Shown: one piece after another, positions 10,398 to 22,800 of the stretch
How the letters are laid out: each line of letters starts with the position of its first letter
Position numbering within the stretch: the first letter of the stretch is position 1
Origin: Elysia marginata
Lineage: Eukaryota; Mollusca; Gastropoda; Plakobranchidae
Length of the DNA stretch: 41,859 nt
Assembly: GCA_019649035.1 (NCBI GenBank)
Contig: BMAT01004800.1
Span: 4,743 to 46,601 of the forward strand
Direction of reading: 5' to 3'
The notes under the pieces: model-generated
The model's input: the letters and a program-made list of their open reading frames with translations, nothing else
Databases searched by the model: none
Told to the model about the DNA's origin: nothing
Position numbers and translations under genes: made by a program

Positions 10398-12925
10398 TAA
10401 GCGGCTTGTAGTGTAAGTTACTTTTTGTTTCGCAATCTTTGAGCCTATTTCTTCGCATAATTAGTTATACCGTCTTTTTTTTCTTAAATTTGAAGCTGGT
10501 AGGCCTACTTTACTTCTCAAGGTAGGTGTAAAACTTGTCAGTTTATCTAAAGAAGAGCCTGCAGACCTTGCTTATAATGTCTCATAATCTAGGGACTTTT
10601 CTGAGAATACTTTTACAGGTTCATGTTTACACTAGACTTCCAATCTTTGGATGTACAAAAAGGAATAAAATAGATGGGGGATATTTATTTTTTTATTTTT
10701 TTTTTTTGTGTGTTTTAACAATTTAGTGAAGCCATCTGCTCCATTTTAATGCTAGGACATAGCAAAATGCCATGGAAAAGAAAATAACAAACTGGCAGTC
10801 TTGAAGGTCACGCCAATATAAAAACAGTGCAATATTGTCACATGAGTTCAACAACCTCAGCTGTCATGGAGTCGTATGTAGTGCTCATTGAATTGAGTAA
10901 AGCTTTAGACATAGTATTGATTCTGTGCATTTCTTTTTACATTTTAGTGAACCTTTGGAGCTCAACTCAAAGAGAGAAAGAAGTCCTCCTTTAAGGGCGT
11001 ATGTTCAAGTGATTCCTGTTACCTGATTAATGATAGCATGGAATAAGTGTTGATGGCAGTAGTTGTACTGCTTATAGTAAAATTAGTCTTTGTGTTAAGT
11101 CTGTCATCAAAATCTATTTTAGAAGCTTTGTGTTTAACATTTGGCGTAATATGTTTTATTTTTGTACATTAATTCGTTTATAGAGTTTTACCAGCCATGT
11201 ATTCATCTGTCACTGCCAGTCACTTCATCAGAAGAAGGCATGGCACCATTTATTTGATTTTTTAAAAGCCCATGTATTTTTGTTCAAACTAAAGGCTTGT
11301 AAAGCGTGTTATGCTCTCTGGGAAAGGAACTCTTTATTAAAAGTATTTTTGCTTGAATTGGAGGGGGAGAGGAAGGAGGAAGCAGTATTGCAGACTTCAT
11401 GGTTTTAATGATTGCATGGTTTCTCTGTGCAGTTGTTTCCTTCAATGATAAACAATATGACATTCACAGAGGTTGTACTATAATTTGTATTTTTACTTTT
11501 GTTGTCTCTATAATTGTAATCTTTCAAACTGACACAAATGCTTAAAAAGAATTTTTTGAATTACAAGGCTATGGATTAATTTTTCTATTAATCCAACTCA
11601 AAGAATATTTGCCATTTATTGCCAGTGGCGGCTTACTTAGCAAAAAAACGGGTTTTAACAGGCCAGTACAACCATTTATTTTTTTTACGTAGCGAATTCG
11701 TTCCACATGGGCTTAGATCTACATGGTTTATTGGGAGCTATCAGCTTTTAGCAATTGAAAGAGAAACAGTGAGACTGCTGTGAAACACTGGCTTCTTGTT
11801 ATATTTCTGCCATCTGTTATTACTTTCATAATTTTGATTTGTGTGTCCTATCTATTTTACATATTTTAACGCTTCTTTGTGTTCATTATTTTTTACTTAA
11901 GATGTTACCCCTATTGTTTACTGCTGTTGTAATTTTTTGTTACAGGGGAGTTGTGGGGCTGTTAGGCTACTGAATTTACTTCTGGAGTTGGCTTGGTTAC
12001 TCTTGCAGCCATATCACTATCAGTGTGAAAAGAAGAGCTTGAAATTCCATAGCCTGGAATTCTTTATTAGTACTAAAATTTCAATTAATTTCATATTGAA
12101 AATAGTGAACCTAAATCACTGCACCGTGAAAAAAATAGAGATCAGGTAAAATGAAAAAAAATTGTGTTCTGAGAGAATATATTTTTAAAAAATTGGATGA
12201 GAGCCTACAAAATTTGTTTGTCTCCTCCAACCAGTGCAAATGAATTGGATGTTGCAATTTTGACACCACAAAGCTTTGCTGTTTTGCAGAATGTATATTT
12301 CTCAACTTCCAAATTTTTTTAATTGCATGAAATTATCAAAGTTTTGTTGGAAGATATTTTGAGCTTCTTGTGGTTTAAAATAAAAGAGTAAAATATGAAC
12401 AAATCTAGTTGTAAAGGCTTCTACTCAGGATTAAAGTTACTGACATTTGGACTGCTTGCTTGCAAGGCTTATAGAGAAGTTTCTGCACAGGTAGAGAAAG
12501 ATCTACTATATAGTTTTTACTTAGCTTGATATGTATCAGCATTGGCTTTTTCACAAGCCTCCACCTGGGTAGTCTTGAAATACACTCTGCCCATAATTTT
12601 TAGATATTCTATTGCTTTGTGTTTTGTTTTTTTTTAAATGTACATGTATTTAAAACCTCTTGTCAGTTTTATGGTGTTTAAGAAAAACTGTCCTTTTGTT
12701 GCCTTTTAAGTTCGTATGGACAAATGGACAGACCTATCTTTGAACTTAATTATATGTGCAGAGCTCCTGTAAAATGAGTTGACCTGCATTGATCAATGTA
12801 GTTATTTTGAGGAAATAAAACATAATCTATCATTGCTGTAAAATTTGACTACATTTTTACTTGCCATTTATTAAAAATTTTGGATATAAGTGTCTTCATG
12901 TACAACCATAAAATCATTAAATAAA
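10398..12925 (+). other. Probable 3' UTR of the RNA-binding protein gene
   Basis: After the stop at 10395-10397 there is a second in-frame TAA, then AT-rich sequence without credible coding frames. A possible donor (GTAAGT at 10412-10417) and acceptors at about 10947 and 11945 suggest a 3'-UTR intron could be removed in some transcripts. Its donor lies only about 15 bases after the stop, so it would not be expected to trigger decay. The end is set at the AATAAA near 12920 and is tentative. Confidence 0.4.
12814..12925 (+). terminator. Candidate polyadenylation signals of the RNA-binding protein gene
   Basis: AATAAA occurs at 12814-12819 and 12920-12925. The second is followed by G/T-rich sequence (GGGCTGGAGTTGAG, then TCTTGTGAG), the better match to a cleavage context. 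A further AATAAA at 14161-14166, overlapping a Pumilio-like TGTAAATA, is followed by a T run and could give a longer 3' UTR. Confidence 0.35.
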
Positions 12926-13359
12926 GGGCTGGAGTTGAGATATTTATCCAGTATCTTGTGAGTATACTCTTTAAAATTTTTTATTTCTGGTAGAAAACCT
13001 CAAGTTTTTCTCCCCAAATGTACCTCACTGATAATCTTCCAAACTTGATAATTGAGGACAAAATCAAAGTAATATATGTTTTTTTTTCCATCTTAAGTTA
13101 AAGTGCTTTAAAAAAACCTAACAAATCCAAAAATCTGGCATGTGGACTCATTCTGTGGGATTCCAACACAGGAATTTTTCTTTTTATTGGTTACTCATTT
13201 TTAAATCCATATTGTCACTCTAGTTCATCCTGTCATGAAAAGGATGTGTGTTCGTGTTGCAGGAATACAGTGGAGCCCTTGAAAGATAAACTGCTTAGTG
13301 CCAAGTTTATTTAAACAAAACTTAATTTTGTCCATATTAAAACCATGTCAATTTTTACA

Positions 13360-13519
13360 TACAGTCTAGTCCAGATAGCTTGAATACATGTTTAACTAAT
13401 TCATACTACTGATCTTATTTCTGTCTTATAAGGTATACTGATAGTGATAAGCTGAAATAAGGTTTTTTCAAAGTTAAATTTTGTTCCCATGGGATTTCAA
13501 ATATCTGGACTAGACTGTA
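13360..13519. mobile_element. Short inverted-repeat element (MITE), Tc1/mariner-like, TA-flanked
   Basis: CAGTCTAGTCCAGATA (from 13362) is repeated in reverse complement at the right end (to 13517), so both ends match over 16 bases. TA dinucleotides flank it at 13360-13361 and 13518-13519. The body is 156 bp with no coding potential. TA target duplication with CAGT-type ends fits Tc1/mariner/pogo elements. Confidence 0.75.
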
Positions 13520-15030
13520 GTTCAATTCAATTCAATTCCTTTCTATTCAGTCAATACAAACTTACATAAGGATATGTTCTGAAAAATAATCAATGTTTAA
13601 CTCACAGAAACACCTTTTTATTAAGAGATAATTTGTTAATTAAATAAAGAGCGTGACCTCTTTCTCATAATGAAATAAATAATAAAACAATATAGACATT
13701 TTTTTATTTATTATTATAGCATTGAAAAAATGTAGTTTATTTTTTTAAAGAACTAAGGCAGTGGTTTCAGTTTGAGGTAAAATTCTTTCGCAAGTCTTTG
13801 GGATGAATAGTTGTTTTGTGGTTTAAATAAACCAGATCATAGTGTAAAGTGAAGGAAAATGTTAAGTGTTGAAAAAAAAAAAGAAAATATATATATATAT
13901 GTATAATAAACAGAATTTATTTAAAGCAGTTTTATTGTAATGGGGTTCCTCTGCAGATTCTTCTTGTTAAATAGTGGCAGCTGTATTTGTGCTGTAATTA
14001 ATCATTTGTACCTTTTTTTTTTCATTAACAAAAATGTTACTGTTTAAAAAATGTAAAGATCAAATCTGACATTTGAGTGCAGTTAACTTAGCAGAAAGAC
14101 TTGTTATTGTATGTTGTCTTTCTGTCTTTTTTTAAAATTGTATTGTTTTGTTTCTCTGTAAATAAATATCCAGATTCACTGAGTTTTTTTTTTTTTTTTA
14201 ATTTTCTGAGATCAATGTGTTTGTGACCCTGAGTAGTCAGCATTTATTTTAAGTACAGTGTATATACGATGGAATTTCTTTTTAAACCACAATTCTTGTG
14301 GTTCAAAAATCATAATGTTTTAACCAGTGCAATTTTATTAAGTTATTTACTATTAATACTAACACTATTTTGGTTTAACTTAAACCTGTATAAAAAAAAG
14401 AAAACAGAAAAATAATTAATCTTAATAGAATTTGGAATGAGAACATCAGCATTTTATCCTTGCACTTGTAGAAAAAGTAGGCCTACTTGAAGTTTTAAAG
14501 AAGTTTAGATATGCTTGTTAGAATTTAACATTTGCAAAACATCAAAATAAGCATAGATTACTGAAACATTGTTAAAAGTTTGAAACAAATAAAACAGATT
14601 AATACAGTGAGAGTAGACAGCAGCACTCAGTCAGAGATGACATTGACCTAAGTAACCTATGTCTTAAAACAAATGTACAGTGGAAACCTCCAAATTTGAA
14701 TATCCAGGGAATGGACAAGAAACTTCTAATCTAATATGAATCAAACAGGTTTGAATTACACATGAGGGATCAGTTTTATTTTACTCAGACAATTAGTAGT
14801 GCAGTGGACCTCAACCGACCCTTACATTCAACAAACTGAAATAATAGTCCCGTAAACAATGGTTCAGTTGTAAACAAACCAAAAGCAAGACAGTACATGT
14901 AATTTCATAAAACAGCAGGGTAAGATAATAGAATACAATACTTTAATTAAAATCATAGAATTGAAACAGGCAGCACTATGATCATTATCAATGACAATTG
15001 TGATATCCTGCTTTACCTTAGGCTGAGCAC

Positions 15031-15211
15031 ACAGTAAACGCTAGTTGGTGATTAGCGTGAGTATGTATAGACAAGTAGGATAAGTAGTGTTCTTGTTTTC
15101 ATTGTACCAAACACAGACAGTATCTTTATGCGGTACAAGGTATTTTTAAGAACAATGTTTATCGGAATTTTCTGCCCGTTCTTTTGTTAATCGGGAGCTA
15201 GCGTTTACTGT
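15031..15211. mobile_element. Short inverted-repeat element (MITE), about 180 bp
   Basis: ACAGTAAACGCTAG at 15031-15044 is mirrored by its reverse complement at 15198-15211, and similarity continues inward to a shared GATTA (about 29 bp per arm with a few mismatches). No open frame is present. The right side is followed by TA and the left is preceded by CA, so a TA duplication would need one change. Probably Tc1/mariner-like and non-autonomous. Confidence 0.65.
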
Positions 15212-15439
15212 AAAAAGTTGTTCACTCACTGATTTAATACTAGGCTGTTTGAAAGGCGTAGTTTCAGTAAAAATGTTTTTTACAGTAATTTATAGATAGA
15301 CAGCATAGGAGGGACAGGGGTCTATAGCGAGAAGGTTCTGTGGCCGATTTGCTTGGTTTCAGAATGGCAACAACTTTGGCACGTTTTCATTCCTGAGGAA
15401 ATTTTTGTTCGCCAAATTCTTGTACACTGTACATGAAAA

Positions 15440-16105
15440 TTTATATTGTCATGGCTAGCAATCTGTCAGCAGCCTATGATACAGTCTGGACCCAAGGGCT
15501 CATGCTTAAGCTACAGTAGTTAAATTGATTCCATGCGTCAAAATCCAGAAAATTCTATCAGTTATGACAAGCACAAGGCAGTTTCATCTAGAAATTGGAG
15601 TGAGAAGAATAAACTTAGAAAAATACAAATGGAGTCCCACAAGATTCAGTTATTGCAGCGTTGTTCAAGATATTTGACATTACGAGTACATGTACATCAC
15701 AGACATGCCTAAAACAGAGTCACTCTAACTAGGCTACTCTGATGATTTGTCTTGCATCCAGGGTGAATGAGTCGGAAGTCGGAAATTCCTTTTTTTTTTA
15801 GAAAACGCCATTAAACGGTATATATATTTTTTTTTCTATATTTGAATTATTTAAAATTCATAAAAGCTATACCATACTTATCTTTTGACAAAATTTTGAT
15901 AAATATATGAAAATTAGTACATTTGGGAGTGTAGAAAAATGTTTCGTTCAAAACAGCAATGCCTTTGAAAGTAAAAATTGCAACATCCGACTCATTTACC
16001 ATGGACAGGAGACATTTGTTGTTACACACCAGTCCAAAAGTGGATAGAAATTGAAGAAATGCTCAGAAGAGATACCACACTTTTAAAACATTATCTTGAC
16101 TTATG
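15440..16105 (+). pseudogene. Non-LTR retrotransposon (LINE) reverse transcriptase fragment, Jockey/BS-like
   Basis: Conceptual reading on the + strand gives reverse transcriptase landmarks in the right order: LSAAYDTVW (about 15457-15485), then NGVPQDSV (about 15630), then YITDMP and a catalytic-box relic YSDD near 15740 where YADD is expected. After an inserted element the reading resumes with KWIEIEEMLRRDTTLLKHYLD (about 16035-16100). Several stops and frame changes separate the pieces, so it is dead. The start and 3' end of the original LINE are not present. Confidence 0.75.
15761..16002. mobile_element. About 240-bp inverted-repeat element nested inside the LINE fragment
   Basis: The left end reads GGTGAATGAGTCGGAAGT (15762-15779) and the right end, in reverse complement, GGTAAATGAGTCGGATGT. 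These terminal inverted repeats of about 18 bp differ at two positions. It lies exactly where the LINE reading is interrupted. There is no coding capacity and the interior is AT-rich. I could not fix a target-site duplication, so the superfamily is open. Confidence 0.6.
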
Positions 16106-19100
16106 TGCAAACCAAGGGCATATGGTCCTATTGCTTCCTCCTAGTCCCAGCCCTCAGGTCACCCGTCTCCAGTCTGATGCCTCTCTCACTATTATGTCTA
16201 TACATCCCCAGGAGGCCTACTTTGTATAAGTCATCTCACATCTTTTGCACTTTACACTGTCAGGACTGATAGCTATGTTTTTCAAATAAGAATTAAAGAC
16301 AGTTTGTAGCACCAATACTTAAGTGTCTTCTGTAATAGTAATGCTCTTTGAATCCAAATTTCCAGAACATCATTACCCTAATTTATTAACGGTAGAGAAG
16401 GAATTATTTTTTTGGGGACTGAATTATCTCTAGAAAAAATGGAACTCTTGTCACTCCAGGACTTAATATCAATGGATCTATAGAAGTCTAGAGTCTAGAA
16501 CCAACAGACGTAAAGAAAAATTAAAATTTGGGTAAATTAAAACAGATTGATTTGAAATTCTGAAGGATAGCAGCTACAATATAAAAGAAGACAACATTGG
16601 GTTAGAGAATCGCTTTAAGTGAGAAAAAGTATATATATTGATCAGTTGAGTCATAACATATGTGAATATAATTATACATGTACCATAAATCAAATTCTGA
16701 CTATAGTATAAAATACAGGTAACAAACAAACACGCACAATGCACATGCAGAAATCAGAACCGTAAAGGTTGTCAAAAATAAGAAGAAAGCAATGAAATGT
16801 TATCACAATGATTTGTTTATTCTATAAGACATTAAAAAAATATATACATACAAGTTTTCTTATGTTACATGCGTGGTGGTCAACTGTTGCAGTTGGATTC
16901 CATAAAAATTTCATAGAAATCCCATTTGATCTAGGCCTATATGACTGCTTATAAATTTGTTAAATTGAGTAGCCACTCGGATTAACAAAATTTGAAGCAC
17001 ACAACTCAAGATACATGTATAAAAAAATATACATGTAATCAACACTATCTGTACATTTGTTAAGTATTTTCTTGTCTTGGAGTCAAAGAAAAAATTTAGC
17101 CAACAGAGAACTTGGAATCACACTTTTTAAGGCATCTTGTTGCTCAAACTAAAAAAACTACTAAAGCAAATTATTGAGACTTACAAGCTCAAATGAATGA
17201 GCAGGACTTGGCATGCATAAAAAATGTACAATGTACACAATTCTTTTTGCCTATGAACCAACAGGTGCTTTATTTAGCTTGGGACTGATCATGGTAAAGA
17301 CAAAAAAGCTCTTCATTTGCCATGTATTCCAATAGTTGAGGTAAAAATTTTATACACACAGGCATTCATAGGTATGTAATTCTGCCGTGGACAAACTAAG
17401 AGCAGTACATCTCATATGATTTGCAATGCAAATACTACTTTTGGTTCGTCCTGGACAGAATTAGACTAAGCATTGTCGGAAAAGCTGAAGGACAGTTAAC
17501 AGGGATGGGAAGTACTTGTGGAATAAAATCCTGAGGTCTTGGCATGCATTACATAACATTATAAAACATTGCTTTAGCTATGAATTATTTCAATGTTTGC
17601 TGATGCAATTCACGCAACAGTACAAGTAAAGTCAATACGGCAGAAATATTTGCTTTTCCATAAGGAAGTTACCAGCAAAAACTTTTGTTCTCATAGGAGT
17701 AGCATATACCCAGATCAGGATTTTTCTTATTAAAAATGGAAAAAAAATCCTGAATTTATGATAAATTCAGAAAATTCCTGTTCCTGATTTAAGTCCCCTA
17801 ATTTCTAACGAAAGACTATCTTTATTAACTAGGTTGAAAACTAGTAAAACATGCCCCCCTCAAAAAAAAAAAGGAAACAGCTAGTGAAAAGCATGACAAG
17901 GTTAAGAAAAAAGAAAAGATAAGATGCCATTCTTGGGACTCAGTATAAATTGTATCACTGTGATTTACTAAATAGACTGCCTGTATTTTATGATATCAAG
18001 TAGCACTTTTTTAAGGGGACTTTATTGAGGTCTTGTTTTTAATTGACAAAATACATGCATAACTGTACTATTGCTAGCACCAATATCTGTAGAGTGAGAT
18101 AAAGCAATACTATTTGGGAGCAACAAATACACGATAATAATACATTGGATCTTAAAAAGGCTATGTCGACCTAATCGGCATGATGGTCAAGTAGATCCTT
18201 ATAATATCCCTGACCCACTTCCCTTTGTATTCAATAAATCTTTATGAATAAGTCAATCTTTACTTTCCTCATGTTATGAAGAGGGAAGCGGTCATGTTTT
18301 AATGAGACTGAGAGGTAAAAAAAGCTTTCCATTGCACAGTATTTTTGTACTGCCTTGTGACCTTGTGCCCGCTATGCCATTACACAACAAGTCCACACAC
18401 TCGTCACAGCCATACTGAAGGTCTAACAAAGGGTTAAAGTCTTTTTGGCTTAGTAAAAAGTAAAACCCACCGTCAGTGATGGGCTCGCCGACAGGTGGAC
18501 CTAGCCTACACATGTAGTGTAGAGCCATTGTCATGGGCATACAAATACAAGAATGAGCAAACAAATGTCTGGATAGAGACAACTGGGGAGGACTGTTTCG
18601 ACCTCTAGTGAGGACGCTAGCATCTGAATTGATGACTTGACAGATATGTTCCAGTTTAACATTGAACAACACTAAACTTTTTGCACCTTAATGGAGACTA
18701 AATAGTCGTCACCAAAGAGTTTTTAATTCTATGAGGGCATACTGATTACATGTAGTTAGTAATTGAAAGTAGGAATCAAAATGGACAAACTTGATTAATA
18801 CTGCAGAGAATGGTAAATAAAATAAAATAAAATCCCTGATAACATTAGCTCGTCACAATACATAAAAAATTTTTTTAAAAGAAGAAAAACAACCTCTCCA
18901 TTTGTGACCAACTATTAGTTCAGCGCCACAAACCTTGTATTGACACTCTTTTGAGTCCTTGCAAGATGCCTATAGTCTCTAACTCTTAAAAATTTGCATT
19001 GAAATTTCTGAAAGTTAGGTCACATTTTAAAATTACTAACACCTGACACAAACTACTCCCTCATTCATACATGTTGTAATTACCACACCCATGACGCATA

Positions 19101-19134
19101 GCCGCTACATTACCACACTTTTGACTTATAGCTG
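16106..19134. other. Non-coding intergenic DNA
   Basis: AT-rich sequence between converging genes. A 10-bp perfect stem with a one-base centre (CTGAATTTAT and its complement) sits at 17750-17770. A 126-codon open frame on the - strand (18672-18292) is noted separately as unexplained; it lacks recognisable domains. Nothing else is supported. Confidence 0.5.
18292..18672 (-). other. Unexplained 126-codon open frame
   Basis: The frame starts at an ATG (18672) and ends at TGA or TAA near 18292. The predicted product is Cys- and Leu-containing without a domain I recognise. The local GC content is somewhat above the flanks. No paired splice sites or promoter could be tied to it. It may be an exon of an unknown gene, part of an old repeat, or chance. 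I do not call it a gene. Confidence 0.2.
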
Positions 19135-19870
19135 CTCGCTTGTAGGATCGTCTGACCCCACAGCTTTGGCTGCTCCTCTTCTTATCTCAACGGTGAAGGC
19201 CCTCCATTTGTCTCGATTCTCTGCAATGTCTCAAATTAAATCCGGGTCTTTCTGTGATGTTAAAGTCATTTTCTCGCCCGGAACGTGTTTGAGGTCGTTA
19301 TTTAAAGTAACTGGAAGTGTTGATATTGGTCTACCCCTTGGTCTTTTATTGTTTGCTACAAAATAGACCTGCATTGCTTCATTTGCCGGAATACACAGAT
19401 CTTGTTTTAATATGTGTCCAAACAGTTTCCATCTAGACTCAAGTATTTGGAGGGATAGAGGAACTTCTCCACATTTTTTGTAAAGTGAATGGTTTGATAT
19501 TTTATTAGGTATGGGATTTTAAGGACTCTTTTGAGTTGTTTTCTATCAAATGCATTGAGTCTGTCCTTGTCTGTTTTTGTCAAAGCCCATGTGCCACAGC
19601 TGTGTAATAGTAATAATAATACATGTAGTATCAATTAAACTAAAGCATTGTAAAGTTGGAGTCTAGTTTTCTGTTTTGTTTTGTTTGCTCTGTTCCAAAT
19701 ATTTGTTAGTTTGTGAAGCGCGATGTTTAAAAGTTGTTTTCAGCGCTCAATATCCTCTTTGCTTCCTAGAAGTGAACCAACTTTTTTAGAGATTTTCCAT
19801 TCTTCGGTGTCTTTTCTCTTGCAGTATGCTCTGGTTTGTCAACGTTCACTTTCAAGTTATGCATTTTAGG
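19135..19870 (-). pseudogene. LINE C-terminal fragment (post-reverse-transcriptase region)
   Basis: Read on the - strand from about 19870 to 19135, the pieces follow a pattern common in invertebrate LINE ORF2 C-termini: DKPEHT near 19840, CGTWALTKTDKDRLNAFDRK (19600-19540), then KLFGHIL, LCIPANEAMQVYF, RPRGRPISTLPVTL and VGSDDPT near 19150. At least one stop (after DPDLI) and two or more frame changes break it. The catalytic core is missing. The preserved part starts just after the reverse transcriptase domain. The clade is uncertain. Confidence 0.75.
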
Positions 19871-22800
19871 TTTTTTTCAATATCCCCAACCCTTATACTC
19901 TCTGTTACTATGAAACCACCCTATTAAAAAGAAAATAGATGGTAATAGTCGGCCACCGCTGATGACAGCCTCAAAACTTTACACCCTCTCCTAGCAGGCC
20001 ATTATACACCAAAGAGAATACCAGAGCATTACACCATAGCCGCTAGCTGGGCAATCAAATAATAGCATTCCATAAATTTCAAGCACTGCCTATAGCCAAG
20101 TACTCATTTTACAGTTGAGTTGACAAAAAAGGGAAAAAAAAAAGAAAGCCAGGACAGTTGCTTTATAAAGGCCAGTATAACATGAGTTATGGTTGAGAAT
20201 GGATCCTGCAATGTAGGACCAAAAGTCCGATGAGCAAACCACTGAGATACCTTGCCTCTTAGGCCTACAAGATCAAAATGCAAAAAAAGGTAAAAGCACC
20301 ATCATTATAGAAGAAAGCAACAATGAAGAGAAACTCAAATCAAGGAGACTTGATCCTGATTTGGGCTTTAAGATAATGTCAAGGAATCAATCTTATTTTG
20401 TGACATAATTAATTTGGTTACAATTTTTTTTTTAGCAAAAATCATTACATGTACTTTTTCAAATCAAAGAGTGTTGACTACACAGTGCAAACCTCCAAAA
20501 TTCTCTTAATTTGAAGCTTAAAAAGTGTGAGCTTTCATTTTTCTCTTTGGCTTTGATAGTTTTAAACTAATAACTTGACATTAATGAGGTTCAATTACTA
20601 AAAATTGAAGTTAATATGAAGGTTTGTAAAAGAATTTCCTACTGCTCTCTAGCACTTTCACTTGCTCAGAAATATGAACGGCTTATGATAAACAGTCATT
20701 GTGCAAAGGTATTGCCCCAAAACGTACATGAAGGTGTCTCTGATTCCTAAAATGGCTGGGTTTGTCAGTGTAAAGAAAGGTTAGGTGAAAATCAGAGATA
20801 GTTATACGAATGGTCAAGCAGAAAATAGTCTGAGTTGAATTTAAATAAACCTGATTCCTTGTTACACTTCTAATCCTTTGAATTCAAAGTTTATGTCAAT
20901 TCCACTGATATTCAAATTATGAAGTTTCCATGGTATACATACATGTATTTACTTTGCTCAAAAGTCATATCAATTGATTCCATTTTGTCACATCTTGATA
21001 AAGATTTTACCCTTCTTGTATGAAAAAAAAAACAACACACGTTCACTATTTTTTCCATTTTTTATGTGTCCCTTTCAGTATATTACTATTTAGTTTCTTA
21101 CATTATTCACAATGAACCTAGATAACATTTGAATTTGGGGCAAAAAATAAAATTTCTCTTTTGTTTTAAATTTTAAAAAAGGTTATTCTAACTAAAACCT
21201 ACCAAAAAAAAAACCCAACTAAATAATCAAAGTGGAATTCTAATAAACTTTCAAGTGTTAATAACAAGATAGAGAGTAGGGAAAGGATATTCGGTGTATT
21301 GATAAACTTAATTTAAATTATACAAAGAAAACAAACAATTTAAAATGGACAGAACTTAGCTAGCCCACTCAGCAATGGACAAAGAAGGTACTTTATCTGT
21401 CAATCAAAGCATGCTGTTTGAGAATCATATAGATTGAAGAAGTTTAGAACTTACTTGCCAGTGTCAACAATATATTTCCAAGTAATTCGTTTCCAATATT
21501 CAATTGCAACATCTTACAGTTCTTTCAGAAAAAAAAAGTCTCATCAGATAGCAAATGTTTGTCTAAATTACAATTAACAACAAGCTATTTCAATACACTC
21601 TTAAATCCATGACAAAAGTAAAGATTTTGTAACATGAAACTCGAAAAAGTTTCCAAGTTCGAACTAACTTAAAAATGTAAAACTATTCTTTTCAAAATGT
21701 TTTCTGAATGAGGTATAAAATGGCTAAACTGTTTGTGTACAGAGCAAGAAAGGGTTAATACAATTATTTAAAAAAACAACAACAATGGTACAGAATAAAA
21801 ATGCATATTTATCCCTGAATAGTATTCAAACTTGATTTAAAAAAAAATAGAGGAGGTAAAAAATAATTAGTAAAAATTAAATAAATTTCCATGACAATTT
21901 GTTCTCATAACATTAAGGTCAATAATGCAATATGAAACATGGCCACATTTTTCATAGGAGAAGTCTTCTTTAAAATTAACGGGACTTCCATCTAAAAAAA
22001 AAATTATTTAAATATAATACATCATAGGACAAAAGTAAAATCTTGATAACAATAAATAAACTTTTGTTGATGCATTTATTAACTTTCAATAAAAAAAATT
22101 AAACTGACACACAAAAAAAGAAGTCAATGGTTGTAGCCTACTCTATTTGTATTTACTCCTGGCTTTTGTATTTCTTTATCTTCTCAAAAATTTTGTAACA
22201 GTAAGTTTCTTACACTTCACTGATTTTTCAACAATTTTTTTACTTATCTTTGTCACCTTATGAACTATATGTTTTTTTTTTTTAATTTGCTTCAGATTAG
22301 AGACAAACTCAAAATAAGGATTGTAAATTACAGAGTAATCTGGATCAACAAAACACCTCAAGAGTACAATCATTTAGCGACTTTTAACAAGGATTGTATT
22401 AATTCATAATATAATATGAAAAAAAACACACAAAAAAGTGAAAATAGGGTATTCACTTGAAGGAGAATCAACAGTACAATCAGAAATTCTTGGCAACCAA
22501 TGGATACATCTTGTTGCCATTTGGAATGTACTTTTTTGCTTTGAATTTTAGCAACAAGTTTGTGTTCAGGGTTTTGCTCTGAGCCGACCATTTCGTCTAA
22601 TTTAATGATGATAGAATGTGAAACACCAGTTATCTTTGTAACCCAGATGCTTTTTTTTTCTTTTCACAAAGCATTCTGCCGTAAATTAAAACTCATGCTT
22701 GGAGTTTACATAAATGACTTTATTTACTGATAACAAATTTGGAAATCTTTTGTAAAACCACTACAAAGCATAACAAGATTAACAATTTTTTTTTTTTTTA

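Noticed and set aside
14682-14830. Possible MITE starting TACAGTGGAAACCTCC
   Set aside because: No inverted partner end could be found; a direct CAGTGGACCTC at 14815 is not an inverted repeat.
20485-20935. Possible decayed inverted-repeat element
   Set aside because: The ends resemble each other only loosely and no flanking TA or TTAA duplication is clear.
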